Below are positions 26,913 through 36,449 of a DNA stretch of 64,000 nt, piece by piece. Under the pieces are notes generated by a model, which was given only the letters and a program-made list of their open reading frames with translations, was not told the DNA's origin and ran no database searches. Source of the DNA: Winogradskyella flava (GTDB lineage Bacteria; Bacteroidota; Bacteroidia; Flavobacteriales; Flavobacteriaceae); contig NZ_JACLCP010000003.1 in assembly GCF_014243395.1 (NCBI RefSeq), positions 124,001 to 188,000 of the forward strand. Reading direction: 5' to 3'. Both the position numbers and the translations under genes were made by a program. How positions within the stretch are numbered: position 1 is the stretch's first letter; every line of letters begins with the position of its first letter.

Positions 26913-29900
26913 TTAACGTCTAACTGCAAAATGCCCTTTGACTTCAAAAGATTGACTGCCACGTTTTACCTCTGCAACAAACCAATAATCACTCGCAGGT
27001 AGTTTAGCGCCATTGAGCGTGCCATCCCAACCTGGAGTATCATGTCTTAATGTAGTTAAATGCTTGCCGTAGCGATCAAAAATATAAATGATAGTACCAG
27101 GTAGTGTTTCTACACCGACGATGTGCCACGTATCAAACTGACCATCGCCATTCGGCGTCATATGCTTAGGAATGTCAATTACCAAAACCTCTCTAATCGC
27201 CTCTGCACAACCATTTAAATCAATAATGGTTACTGTGTGGTAACCCATACCTACATTTTCAAAAACGTTAGATTCTTGTGGTTCTCCATCATCCAATTGA
27301 TATAAATAATCACCTATACCACTAATCGTAATGGTGATATTATTGGGATCGGAAAAATCTATGACCTCTGTGGCTTCAATAGTTGCGGCTTCGGATTCTG
27401 TTACTCCAAAAACACGCGTATTCTCACATCCAAATGCTGAAGTGACGGTTACCCAATAGGTTCCAATTGTTTCAATGTCTATTTCTGGAGTTGTTTCACC
27501 AGTTGACCATAAATACTGATCTGAAGGAATATTGGTATTTGCTGAAACAATTAAAGGTATATTATCCAAGCATATAACCTGGTCTTCAATATCTATAATT
27601 GGTAAAGGATGTATTATAACTGAAAATTGTGTCACAGCATAACAACCAGAGGTGTTATTTTCAATTCTTGCGAAAATAATCTCAGTATCAAATGCCATAT
27701 AATTCGTATCTAAAGGAGCATTATTCGCATTGGCTTGTAATTCGGAATTGTGATATGTAATCGTAAAGTTTGATGGATTTTGCCCTCCAAGAATGCTAGA
27801 ATTTTGAGTGGATAAATCAAATTCTAAAATGCCGTCAAAATCATCATCACAGGCTTCTAAATTGCTAGGCTGATTGGCGATTGGTAAAGGATTGACATTA
27901 AGATTAAATTCGTATATAGAGTAACACGCTGTGTTCATATCTTCAGAACGAACAAAAAGTGTATCATTATTAGTTAGGTAGGTGTAATTAGTATCTAGTG
28001 CATTTTCATTGGCAATAGCATCGGTTACGTTATCAAAATAGCTGAATAATACATTAGAATTGTCATCAATTAAAACAGTATTGATGTCATTCAAATCAAA
28101 ACTGTTGTTCTCATTTTCACAAATATTATAGGTCTGAAAATCATTAATGGCCGGAGGTAAATTAACAACAAGTTCAATAGGGACGTATGCCGAGCAGTCC
28201 GAAATGGTATTCGTAACCTTAATGTAAGCCGTTTGTGGATTACTAACATTAGTATAATTTTCTGGATCAGCAATTTGGTTACTATTGGCTTCTGCGTCTT
28301 CCAAGTTTGCAAAATATGAAATGACAATATTATCTTGTCTTACATCTAGTACATCGAACTCTGCAATTGTGATATCAAATTGCATAAAACCGTCATGATT
28401 GGTATCACAAGTAACCAGTGGAACAGATGCATTAACCTCAGGGACTTGTATGACGTTTAATTCAAAAGCTACGATGGAGTTACATATGGTGCCATTGTCA
28501 ATCTTTGCGAAAATGGTCTGTGGGTTGGAGGTATTGGTAAATTCAAGAGGTAAAGGTTCAATATTATTTTGAGCGTTTGTTTGTGTCAAATAGAACGTAA
28601 CATCTAAATTTTCAGGCGAACCTTGACTTATTTCAGTAACCTTGGTCGATAGGTCAAAGGTTTCAAAACTATCGTTTGATATGTCATCACAGACAAACCA
28701 ATCCGTTGGAGTATTAAAAATAGGATTTGTTCCAACCTCAATAGTAAAACTAGATATCCCATAACAATTTTGATCACTTAAATTTTCAACTCTAACAAAA
28801 ATAGTTTGTGGATTACTCGAATTCTGAAAAGTAATATCTTTATTAATGGCATTATTGCGATTATCAGCGTCGTTTTGATTGAGATAATACAACACCTGCT
28901 TATCCAATTGTCCATTCAGTATTTCATCATCTTTTGTGTTGAAGATGAATTCACCGAAGCCATCACTACTGTCTTCGCAATCTTTGTAGTTAGATATCGG
29001 TGTTATTACAGGAAGTGTATTGACTATAATCTGAAATGGTTCTATGCTATAACAACCTGTCGAAGTATCTTCAACTCTAATAAAAACGGATTCCGACTGT
29101 GCATTGTAATTACTTGTATTGCCAATAGAATTTGTTGAGTCTTCAGCATCCGCTTGATTGGAGTAAAAGCTGATTTGTTTCCCATTTGTATTGCCCACAA
29201 CTTCTGGTATAACATCTAATAGATTGATGGTTGAAAAACCATCTTGATCATCGTCACAAATGATTAAGTCTGAAGGTGTAGAGGTACTTGGAGCCTCTAA
29301 AACCGTGATTTCAAAAGACGTTACATCAGCACAAGTTGTATCATCAGATTGAATTCTTGGATAGACCGTAAACGGATTTGTAGTGTTTGTATATAAAGTT
29401 GGTAATACATTGGTATTCGTTAGGGCGTCGTCTTCAGTTAAAAAATAAGTGACACTAAAGCCTTCTTGCTCATCTCTTACTAGACTATCGAATTGAGATA
29501 AATCGGTAATAGTTATTCCATCTTGGTCATCATCACAAACGGATTGGCTTATAATGGACTCAAATTCTTGAACAGGAACGAGTTCAAATAGTATTTGAGC
29601 AACGTCGTTACAAGTTGGACTTGACAAACTCAAATAGATATCTTGTGGATTACTTGTAGGAATGAAAGGTGTTGTTTGATCCAATGCATTGATTAGATTG
29701 TCTCTATCATCCTCAGTCAAATAAAATGCTACCGAAACGTCAGGTATATTGTTAATAATACTCAATGCTATCGAAGTGAGATCGAACTGCTCAACACCAT
29801 CATTACCAATATCACATATTTTTATATCTCTAATATTAGTCCCAGTTAACAAAATATTAGTGTGAATTTCCACTGGAGTTACTGAGGCACATCCTGTGGA

Positions 29901-31739
29901 GTTATCTTCGACTCTTATAAATACAACTTGTTCCTCGACATTTATATTTTCGTAATTGGTATCATCTGCTATCGGGTTCACTCCAGAAATGGCATCTTCA
30001 TTTGTTTCGTGAAAAGTTACGGTAACACCTGTGAGTCCTTGTAATACATCAGGGATGATACTTGTTAAATCGAAGTCTGCAAAACCATCATGATCTAAGT
30101 CACAAGCGTCGATATAGTGATCTTGAGTATTTATTACTGGATTATCAAAAATAGTAATATCGAGGTTAGTAGTGCTTATACAGCCAGTTTGTGGATTTCG
30201 CACACGTACAAAAACCTGCTCATTGACATTGGTGTTTACGTAAGGCATTGGCAATGGATTAGTTCCTGAAGCTGCGTCTGCTGAAGTACTGTAGTAGGTC
30301 ACCTCAAGATTGGTTTGTCCATTGGTGATTTCATCATTCTTTACACTTAGATCGATTGCTGTAAATCCATCTGCCGTTTCATCATCACATACGTCCAATG
30401 GCGTTGGATCAACGATATTGGGCAATTGATTGACAACTAAATCAAACGTTGAAAACGCCAAACAACCATTGTCTGTATCCTCAATTCTTACAAATATCGT
30501 TTGCGGAGTGGTTGTATTTTGAATGGAGCCGATAATAGAGTTGGTTGCGGCTTGTGCATCGGCATTATTATAGTAATAGGATATACTATAATTGGAAGAT
30601 GGTACCGAAGCCAGAACTTCAGTATCCTTAGTTGATAAATCAAAGATCTCAAAACCATCATTGCTAAGGTCGTCACACAATTCAAAATCCGAAATAGGAT
30701 CAGAGGTTTGTGTTGAGCTTAATGTAATGTTGATGTCATCTTCAATGATGCATGTACCATCAGCCAAAGGAATTTCTACTTCTACACGATAATTTCCGGT
30801 TTGAAGCGCATCAAATATTGGTTGAGTGGCAGTTGGTAACAAAGTATTATTAAAATACCATGCGTAAGCTGCTTGCGGATTTCCAATGTCTGCATCTAAA
30901 AGGACATTACTGGCGCAAGTGGAGAAATCCTCACCTAGGTCTACAGATGCATTAAAGCTATTACCTTCGATAAATACGGCTGAATCATAGTTCTCGTCGG
31001 TTTGATCGGCAATTATAAGTTTAATTTGATACTCTACATTTGGCTGTATTGTGGCCGTAGCGGAAAGCACAGTCGTTCTGCCATTGTAATTAGTGTCTCC
31101 TAAATTGTAACCTTCAAAATAAGCCTCGTTTGAAGCATCACAAAATCCAACAATTTCGTCATGAACGGTATTGGTATTGACTGGCGTTGAGGTACCAGGA
31201 ACTAAAGCTATATTGGTGTATGAATTACCAGTACCTACTTCACGAATTAAAAATGCAAATCCATCTGAGTATTCACAAGGAAAATTTCCGAAGTATTCTT
31301 CTGAAGCTAATATGTAGTTAAATTGAATTTGATTGGCAATTGAAATAAAATTAAACTCAATTGATGTGGCATTTAGTGTTCCTGAAATGCCTAGAGCAGT
31401 TTCTAAATCTGGATCAGTTGTCCAACTCGTATTGCCATCATTTAAAGTAGAAGTATTTTCTCCATTTCCAGCAGCATTAGCATTACCAGTTGTTAGAACG
31501 ACACCATTTTCAAATGGAAAGTCCGATGAACCTCTTTCAAAATACCCAAAACTACCTAAACCAATGGCATTTCCATTGGACGGTGAACTAATATTTGAGA
31601 CTTCAACACAACCTTGTATCAAAGTGTTTTCAACCAAGTTTTGAGGTGTCACTGTATGATCTACTGTAATTTGTTGAGCATAACAAATACTGCAGAAAGC
31701 GCATAGGAATAAGTAGAGGGAACTACGAAAAAAATCCAT
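26913..31739 (-). CDS. Giant T9SS type B surface protein with about 11 CD-x-DG repeats (1608 residues)
   Basis: Signal peptide (LYLFLCAFCSICYAQ), choice-of-anchor L domain (about 25-270, FPFENGVVLTTGN and FNYILASEEYFG), an Ig-like unit, then about eleven repeats of roughly 85 residues. Each opens with an acidic motif such as CDLDHDGFADFDL, CDTNHDGFMQFDI or CDDDFDGILEFDL and continues with a YY/FY strand, an N-LP-Y-N-T turn and a FVRIEN-T-GC strand. The Asp spacing resembles calcium loops of dockerin or TSP3 type. The C-terminus is a T9SS type B sorting domain (MTPNGDGQFDTWHIVG, GWDGTLNGA, HFAVRR). Likely an extended surface adhesin; the ligand is unknown. Confidence 0.85.
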   Translation of the reverse strand: MDFFRSSLYLFLCAFCSICYAQQITVDHTVTPQNLVENTLIQGCVEVSNISSPSNGNAIGLGSFGYFERGSSDFPFENGVVLTTGNANAAGNGENTSTLNDGNTSWTTDPDLETALGISGTLNATSIEFNFISIANQIQFNYILASEEYFGNFPCEYSDGFAFLIREVGTGNSYTNIALVPGTSTPVNTNTVHDEIVGFCDASNEAYFEGYNLGDTNYNGRTTVLSATATIQPNVEYQIKLIIADQTDENYDSAVFIEGNSFNASVDLGEDFSTCASNVLLDADIGNPQAAYAWYFNNTLLPTATQPIFDALQTGNYRVEVEIPLADGTCIIEDDINITLSSTQTSDPISDFELCDDLSNDGFEIFDLSTKDTEVLASVPSSNYSISYYYNNADAQAATNSIIGSIQNTTTPQTIFVRIEDTDNGCLAFSTFDLVVNQLPNIVDPTPLDVCDDETADGFTAIDLSVKNDEITNGQTNLEVTYYSTSADAASGTNPLPMPYVNTNVNEQVFVRVRNPQTGCISTTNLDITIFDNPVINTQDHYIDACDLDHDGFADFDLTSIIPDVLQGLTGVTVTFHETNEDAISGVNPIADDTNYENINVEEQVVFIRVEDNSTGCASVTPVEIHTNILLTGTNIRDIKICDIGNDGVEQFDLTSIALSIINNIPDVSVAFYLTEDDRDNLINALDQTTPFIPTSNPQDIYLSLSSPTCNDVAQILFELVPVQEFESIISQSVCDDDQDGITITDLSQFDSLVRDEQEGFSVTYFLTEDDALTNTNVLPTLYTNTTNPFTVYPRIQSDDTTCADVTSFEITVLEAPSTSTPSDLIICDDDQDGFSTINLLDVIPEVVGNTNGKQISFYSNQADAEDSTNSIGNTSNYNAQSESVFIRVEDTSTGCYSIEPFQIIVNTLPVITPISNYKDCEDSSDGFGEFIFNTKDDEILNGQLDKQVLYYLNQNDADNRNNAINKDITFQNSSNPQTIFVRVENLSDQNCYGISSFTIEVGTNPIFNTPTDWFVCDDISNDSFETFDLSTKVTEISQGSPENLDVTFYLTQTNAQNNIEPLPLEFTNTSNPQTIFAKIDNGTICNSIVAFELNVIQVPEVNASVPLVTCDTNHDGFMQFDITIAEFDVLDVRQDNIVISYFANLEDAEANSNQIADPENYTNVSNPQTAYIKVTNTISDCSAYVPIELVVNLPPAINDFQTYNICENENNSFDLNDINTVLIDDNSNVLFSYFDNVTDAIANENALDTNYTYLTNNDTLFVRSEDMNTACYSIYEFNLNVNPLPIANQPSNLEACDDDFDGILEFDLSTQNSSILGGQNPSNFTITYHNSELQANANNAPLDTNYMAFDTEIIFARIENNTSGCYAVTQFSVIIHPLPIIDIEDQVICLDNIPLIVSANTNIPSDQYLWSTGETTPEIDIETIGTYWVTVTSAFGCENTRVFGVTESEAATIEATEVIDFSDPNNITITISGIGDYLYQLDDGEPQESNVFENVGMGYHTVTIIDLNGCAEAIREVLVIDIPKHMTPNGDGQFDTWHIVGVETLPGTIIYIFDRYGKHLTTLRHDTPGWDGTLNGAKLPASDYWFVAEVKRGSQSFEVKGHFAVRR

Positions 31740-31905
31740 TAACAGCGGTTAGGTTTAAAAATACAAAGTAGATTAGATTCGGGCTAAAACTTATTTGTAC
31801 CCATTACAGTGGGAAAAGTAATTTTTAAATAGTTTAAATGCAAAAAAACACGATGAAATACACTAAATGTTAACTTTTGATTGAAGAATACTACCTGTTG
31901 GTCAT

Positions 31906-31932
31906 AAAAAAGACCTCTTACGAGGCCTTTTT
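31906..31932. terminator. Bidirectional rho-independent terminator
   Basis: AAAAAG(A)CCTC, loop TTAC, GAGG(C)CTTTTT. T-runs occur on both strands. On the minus strand it follows the gene remnant ending at 31948, which suggests that the remnant was once a real gene with its own terminator. Confidence 0.8.
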
Positions 31933-31947
31933 CCCAAATTGAAATTT

Positions 31948-32070
31948 CTAAAACATTATGGCCCCAACATAATATTCCTTAACCTGAAACTCAATATCGT
32001 TATAGTATTCATTATTGCTTTTATGATAATAATTAAAAGAGAAATCTGTGTTGTAAGTGTAGAGGGATTG
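31948..32070 (-). pseudogene. C-terminal remnant of an outer-membrane barrel gene (PorP/SprF-like?)
   Basis: A 40-codon frame preceded by stops reads with alternating aromatic strands (TDFSFNYYHKSNNEYY, then IEFQVKEYYVGAIMF) and ends in Phe, typical of the last strands of an outer-membrane beta-barrel. A terminator follows directly. PorP/SprF barrels are commonly encoded next to T9SS type B cargo, which makes that a reasonable identity, but the fragment is too short to prove it. Confidence 0.45.
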
Positions 32071-32161
32071 TTACTTAAACTATAGTGTCTTTCCTACAAG
32101 TTATGAGAAGTCATTTACAGTTCCAAAACAAAAAGATGAACGGATAAAAACCTTAACATTT

Positions 32162-33943
32162 CTAGTAATTTACGTACACCCAACCTACCATTGGTCGATA
32201 GTTGGGGTCATTCAGGTTAAGGATATAATAGTATGTTCCCACAGGAGCAATTTTACCCTTATTATTAAGACCTCTATTAATTTTACCCAACCATGGTTTT
32301 TCATTGTTACCTTCAAAAATAATATCTCCGAAACGATTGTAAATTTCGAGTTCGTGCTCCGTAAAGATGTTATAGAGCCCTTGAATGTTAAACCAATCAT
32401 TAAAGGTGTCATCATTTGGTGAAAAGCCCTGTGGAATTTTAGGAGGACAGTTTTCAATCGTTAAATGAAATTGATAAATATCGTAACAAGGCGGATTCTC
32501 CAATCGTACATAAATCGTCTCCGGATCTGAAGAATTGTTATAAGTAGTTGGAATTAAAATAGCATTTGAGGCATTCTCTAAATCTTCAAGGGATAAATAA
32601 AATGAAACATCCTCTTCATTGTATTCCAAACTTTCAAGTGCATCAAATAGATCATAAGTTGAAGTGTCAAAACCCTCATTACATCCTATAAGACTTGGCA
32701 ATGTGACGATGTCTGGCAAGAGCAGTAATTCAACATCTGTAAAAGTAATATTATTGTCTTCATTAGTTTCTGTAATCACACCTTCCATGTTGCCCGTATC
32801 ATCAACAATAGCCACAACGGTTAAATTGGCATTGGAGTCTTCCGGTACCGTAACCACTATGGATCCACTTTCACTGTCGCCTATATCTATTTCATTTATA
32901 GTTTGACTTTGTCCAATCAATAAACCATCCAAATAAAAAGCAATCGGCGTATTAGCTGGCAAAATATCTGTACTATTGAAGTTATTGACAGTATAAAACA
33001 GTTCTATGTCGAAATCGCCACAGTTTACAATATAATCGTCAATATTTAGAGTCGCATCTGGTAACTGACTATTAAGCACTGTAATGATGTTGTTTATCAT
33101 CACAAAATCCTGACCTGAGTTTAGCGCAATGGTAGCTGAAGTATCACCAATGTTGATATTATTCTGGATATTATAAACATCGATATCCATATTATACAAG
33201 TCCGTAGCTCCTGTAAATGAATTGGTACCATTAAAAGCGTTATTGGCTGGATTTAACGGAAGATTACTAATCACGTTGCCATTAATGGTTAATTGTTCAT
33301 TTACAGCTAGAGACCGATCGCCTTCCCAGGCAATAAAACCAATTTTGGCATCTTCATTGTCTAAAACATTGAGGTTATTCAATGTAATGCTGAGAAAAGT
33401 TGGTACACTTTGTAAACCGTCGTACACGTTCAATTGGTTTAAAGGTAAATTCTCGTCCTCATAAATCACGGTTATGGCCCAACCACCAAAATTAGTTCCA
33501 GAATTACAATAAGACGCAATTACATTAGTAAGATCAAAATCTGAAATGGTATAGGTGCCATTTCCTACTGTGGTTATGATATCTGTAACATCTGCAAAGG
33601 CTGCAAAGAACGTGCGCACGTCATCCAATTCATCGCTAAACGTGCGATCTGCGTTAACAGCTGTACCATTTAAAGTAATATCAAAATCACCATTACCAGA
33701 ACCAGCCCAGTATAGATAAGCTGCTGTAATATTTTGCGTTGCATCAAGATTTAAATTCGCAGAAGATGAAGTGAGAATGGTACAATTTGGAAACGCACCA
33801 TTTTCCATGATGTTTAAGGTATTACCAATGGCCACATAGTCATACCTACCATTAAATTGTTGAAATAAGGAGATATCTTGTGCTGTTACGAGTTTGATTA
33901 TCCCAAATAATAGAAAACATAATATGTAATAAGCCTTTTTCAA
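32162..33943 (-). CDS. T9SS type B surface protein with beta-sandwich N-domain (593 residues)
   Basis: Signal peptide (AYYILCFLLFGIIKLVTAQ). The N-terminal 270 residues look like a DUF3344-type beta-rich domain (LDATQNITAAYLYWAGSGNGDF, NFGGWAITVIYED, KIGFIAWEGDRSL). A CARDB-like segment follows (DYIVNCGDFDIELFYTVNNF through EDNNITFTDVELLL), then a single CNEGFDTSTYDL-type repeat and the sorting domain (GFSPNDDTFNDWFNIQG, IYNRFGDIIFEG, GTYYYILNL). It is secreted by T9SS. This is the member with the fewest repeats in the five-gene row and has the most divergent sorting domain. Confidence 0.82.
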   Translation of the reverse strand: MKKAYYILCFLLFGIIKLVTAQDISLFQQFNGRYDYVAIGNTLNIMENGAFPNCTILTSSSANLNLDATQNITAAYLYWAGSGNGDFDITLNGTAVNADRTFSDELDDVRTFFAAFADVTDIITTVGNGTYTISDFDLTNVIASYCNSGTNFGGWAITVIYEDENLPLNQLNVYDGLQSVPTFLSITLNNLNVLDNEDAKIGFIAWEGDRSLAVNEQLTINGNVISNLPLNPANNAFNGTNSFTGATDLYNMDIDVYNIQNNINIGDTSATIALNSGQDFVMINNIITVLNSQLPDATLNIDDYIVNCGDFDIELFYTVNNFNSTDILPANTPIAFYLDGLLIGQSQTINEIDIGDSESGSIVVTVPEDSNANLTVVAIVDDTGNMEGVITETNEDNNITFTDVELLLLPDIVTLPSLIGCNEGFDTSTYDLFDALESLEYNEEDVSFYLSLEDLENASNAILIPTTYNNSSDPETIYVRLENPPCYDIYQFHLTIENCPPKIPQGFSPNDDTFNDWFNIQGLYNIFTEHELEIYNRFGDIIFEGNNEKPWLGKINRGLNNKGKIAPVGTYYYILNLNDPNYRPMVGWVYVNY

Positions 33944-33980
33944 CAGTAAAATTTTATAAGTCTAAGTTACGGTTTTTAAT

Positions 33981-36449
33981 CTATCGCTTTAAACTGAAAT
34001 GGCTAGTAAAGGTTCTCCCATCCTGTAGTTTCACCTTGAACCAGTAATCGCTTGTGGGCATCCTTGCACCATTGTAGGTACCGTCCCATCCAGGACCTAG
34101 GGGATCGAGTTCCTTTAACAGTTTTCCCTGTCGGTCGAATATTAGAATGGAGGAGTTGGCCTGAAAGAGGTTGTTGATGCCCTTGACCTGCCAAAAGTCA
34201 TTGGTATTGTCGTTATTGGGCGTAAAGAACTTTGGGAACCCAATTACCGAAACGAGCTCTTCGGTTATCCCACAATTGTTCTTGTCACGGACATAAACGG
34301 TATATAGTCCTGGCAATACATCCACAAAGGTGTTGCTGTCCTGGTAAGGGCCATCGATATCGTCAAGAGCATATTCGTAGTCGCCCTCACCAGAAACGAT
34401 GACGGTAATGGAGTTGTTGCCAGAACCATCTACAATATCAACGTCGGTAACCGTGGCGATATTTGATGGTAAAACATTAATGGTCCTGTCCTTGAAGCAA
34501 CCGTTCGTGTTGGTCACCCTTACACTGTAGTTCCCTGGAGCGTTTACCGCTATGGTCGAGGTATTCTCTCCGGTGGACCATTCAAAGGAATAGTTGCTCG
34601 GGGAATCACCTATAACGCCAGCACCCAGCATGATGGTCTCAGGGAAAAAGTTAAGGCAATAGGAGGTCTCGGAATTGGTCTCGATATTTGGTAGCTCAAG
34701 AACACTAAGCGCTACTTCACTAATGCCATAACAGGCATTGGCATTCTCGACGCGCGCGTAAATGGTCTGGTTGTAGGGAACGGTATTGGTAAAGGTCAAT
34801 CCCAAGGGATTGTTCTCCAGCAGTGCATCGAGATAGGTCTCGTAATATTGGAGCTCCAATCCAACAGGTGCTCCAGCAAGTACAATGGCATTGGTGGTGC
34901 TGAGCTCAAAGGCCGCAAAGCCGTCCTCGGTACCGTCATCGTCACAGACGGCAAGGCTGGCATTGTTGGACGCCGTCGTGCTCACTTCCAGTGACACCTC
35001 ACTAAAGTTGACACAGCCCGTAGTGGTATTGGTCACCCTTGCATAGATGCGTTGTGGGTTGAAGAAATTTTCAAAATTGTTACCGTCAATTGCGTTTTCA
35101 TCATTTTCGGCATCTACTTGGGAAAGATAATAACTTACTGAGGAGTCCGTATTTCCACCAGTAATATTATCGAAAACCTCATTAATATTAAAGTTTGTAA
35201 AGCCCTCAGGTATACCGTCCTCATCACATTGAACCAATGACACATCATTAGCAATAGGTTTTTCTGCAACAACAATGTCAAAAGACTCATAGCCTATACA
35301 ACCTGAATCCATATCTTCAATACGAACAAATATTTCGTTAGGCGTAGGGGCAGTATTTGTATAGCTCACTGGAAGAGGGGAAGCTCCTGTTTCAGCATTT
35401 GCTTGATTTAAATGATAGCTGATATTATAATTGGCACCAGAGATTCCGTTAATAATTTCTTGGGTTTTGACGTCAAAATCAAATGTAGTTATACCGTTTT
35501 GATCATCACCATCACTATCATCATCACATAATAGATAGATTGTAGGTGAATTAAAATTTGAAAATGTGGTGATATTAATATCAAAATTATTGATGATGAA
35601 GCAACCTGTAGTTGTATTCTCTATGCGTATAAAAACAGGTTGAGTGGGACTAGACGAATTGAATACATTTCCTAATGGATTGGCATTGATATTGGCATCA
35701 CTTTCCGTGCTATGATAACTTACAGCAACATCACTTTCGCTATTTATAATGTCTTGGGTTAATGTTGTAAGATTTATTTCCGTAATGGCATCATCGAAAG
35801 GTGCTGAACCATCACAGAGGTCCAAATCTGGTAAGGAGGTAGAATTTGGATTGGCTAAGACAGGATTGGACGGATTATCTGGAAATGTAGCCGTACCTGT
35901 CCATTCTAAAGAAAAGGGACTGACGCCAATAGGTCTATCAATAACCAAAAAAAATGTGTCGCCTGCAGCTACATCTAAATCACTGACAAAACTATTTCCA
36001 GCAGCTCCAGGGCCTTCTCCTGTTTCCGTTTCGGCACTGCTCATTCCTGTTAAATTATTGCCTTGATTAGCTGCCGATGGATTTGTTGTAGAACAGCGAA
36101 TGGCCTGACCAATATTACCACAAGATACATTTGGACCAAAAAGAAAGAAATCATAATCTTCAGTAATAGCTGTACTTCCAGGTGTTAATGTAAAAGCTAA
36201 TGTTCCCGATGTTGCTATAGTTACTTCTAGCCAAATACTGTTGTTTTCCTGACTACTACACCCATTAAGGCCCGCCACTTCTTGAACTCCAATACCACTC
36301 ACATCTAGGCTAAAACTAGAATTGCCGCATACTGTAACAGCATTTACACAATCATTTGGTTCTTGGGCAATACCTGAAAATGATATGCAAAAGAAAAAAC
36401 ACAACAGAAGTACATTAGGTTTGAAAAAAAAATGTTGTTTCAAATTCAT
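33981..36449 (-). CDS. T9SS type B surface protein, 822 residues, tail shared with upstream gene
   Basis: Signal peptide (VLLLCFFFCISFSGIAQ), an N-terminal beta-sandwich (about 28-200; SIWLEVTIATSGTLAFTL and DYDFFLFGPNVSCG) like those of pre-peptidase C-terminal folds, four repeats starting CDGSAPFDD, CDDDSDGDD, CDEDGIPEG and CDDDGTEDG, an Ig-like unit and a T9SS type B sorting domain (KFFTPNNDNTNDFWQVKG, FDRQGKLL, HFSLKR). From about residue 458 to the end it is nearly identical in DNA to the gene just upstream. Its ATG overlaps that gene's TGA (ATGA), so the two are translationally coupled. Confidence 0.85.
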   Translation of the reverse strand: MNLKQHFFFKPNVLLLCFFFCISFSGIAQEPNDCVNAVTVCGNSSFSLDVSGIGVQEVAGLNGCSSQENNSIWLEVTIATSGTLAFTLTPGSTAITEDYDFFLFGPNVSCGNIGQAIRCSTTNPSAANQGNNLTGMSSAETETGEGPGAAGNSFVSDLDVAAGDTFFLVIDRPIGVSPFSLEWTGTATFPDNPSNPVLANPNSTSLPDLDLCDGSAPFDDAITEINLTTLTQDIINSESDVAVSYHSTESDANINANPLGNVFNSSSPTQPVFIRIENTTTGCFIINNFDINITTFSNFNSPTIYLLCDDDSDGDDQNGITTFDFDVKTQEIINGISGANYNISYHLNQANAETGASPLPVSYTNTAPTPNEIFVRIEDMDSGCIGYESFDIVVAEKPIANDVSLVQCDEDGIPEGFTNFNINEVFDNITGGNTDSSVSYYLSQVDAENDENAIDGNNFENFFNPQRIYARVTNTTTGCVNFSEVSLEVSTTASNNASLAVCDDDGTEDGFAAFELSTTNAIVLAGAPVGLELQYYETYLDALLENNPLGLTFTNTVPYNQTIYARVENANACYGISEVALSVLELPNIETNSETSYCLNFFPETIMLGAGVIGDSPSNYSFEWSTGENTSTIAVNAPGNYSVRVTNTNGCFKDRTINVLPSNIATVTDVDIVDGSGNNSITVIVSGEGDYEYALDDIDGPYQDSNTFVDVLPGLYTVYVRDKNNCGITEELVSVIGFPKFFTPNNDNTNDFWQVKGINNLFQANSSILIFDRQGKLLKELDPLGPGWDGTYNGARMPTSDYWFKVKLQDGRTFTSHFSLKR
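33983..35076 (-). repeat. Direct repeat copy A (1,094 bp, 3' end of the 822-residue gene)
   Basis: This segment matches 36448-37541 without gaps, with about a dozen mismatches counted by eye. The match ends at the stop codon on one side and stops abruptly inside a repeat unit on the other. The segment is visibly more GC-rich than the flanking coding sequence. Confidence 0.95.

Larger units (their letters stand above)
31740..32161. other. 422-bp gap between two T9SS-cargo genes
   Basis: No intact gene. The gap holds a bidirectional terminator (31906-31932) and a decayed C-terminal coding remnant on the minus strand (31948-32070), each listed separately. The left 150 bp should contain the promoter of the 1608-residue gene, but no TAnnTTTG box with good fit was found there. 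Confidence 0.6.

Noticed and set aside
31333..31644. 103-codon plus-strand frame inside the 1608-residue adhesin gene
   Set aside because: It is antisense to the conserved choice-of-anchor L domain. Its composition is that expected for the complement of the real frame.
26913..31739. CRISPR-like or satellite repeat in the repeat-rich adhesin gene
   Set aside because: The repeats are about 85-residue protein units with diverged DNA, in one intact frame. There are no short identical repeats with unique spacers.
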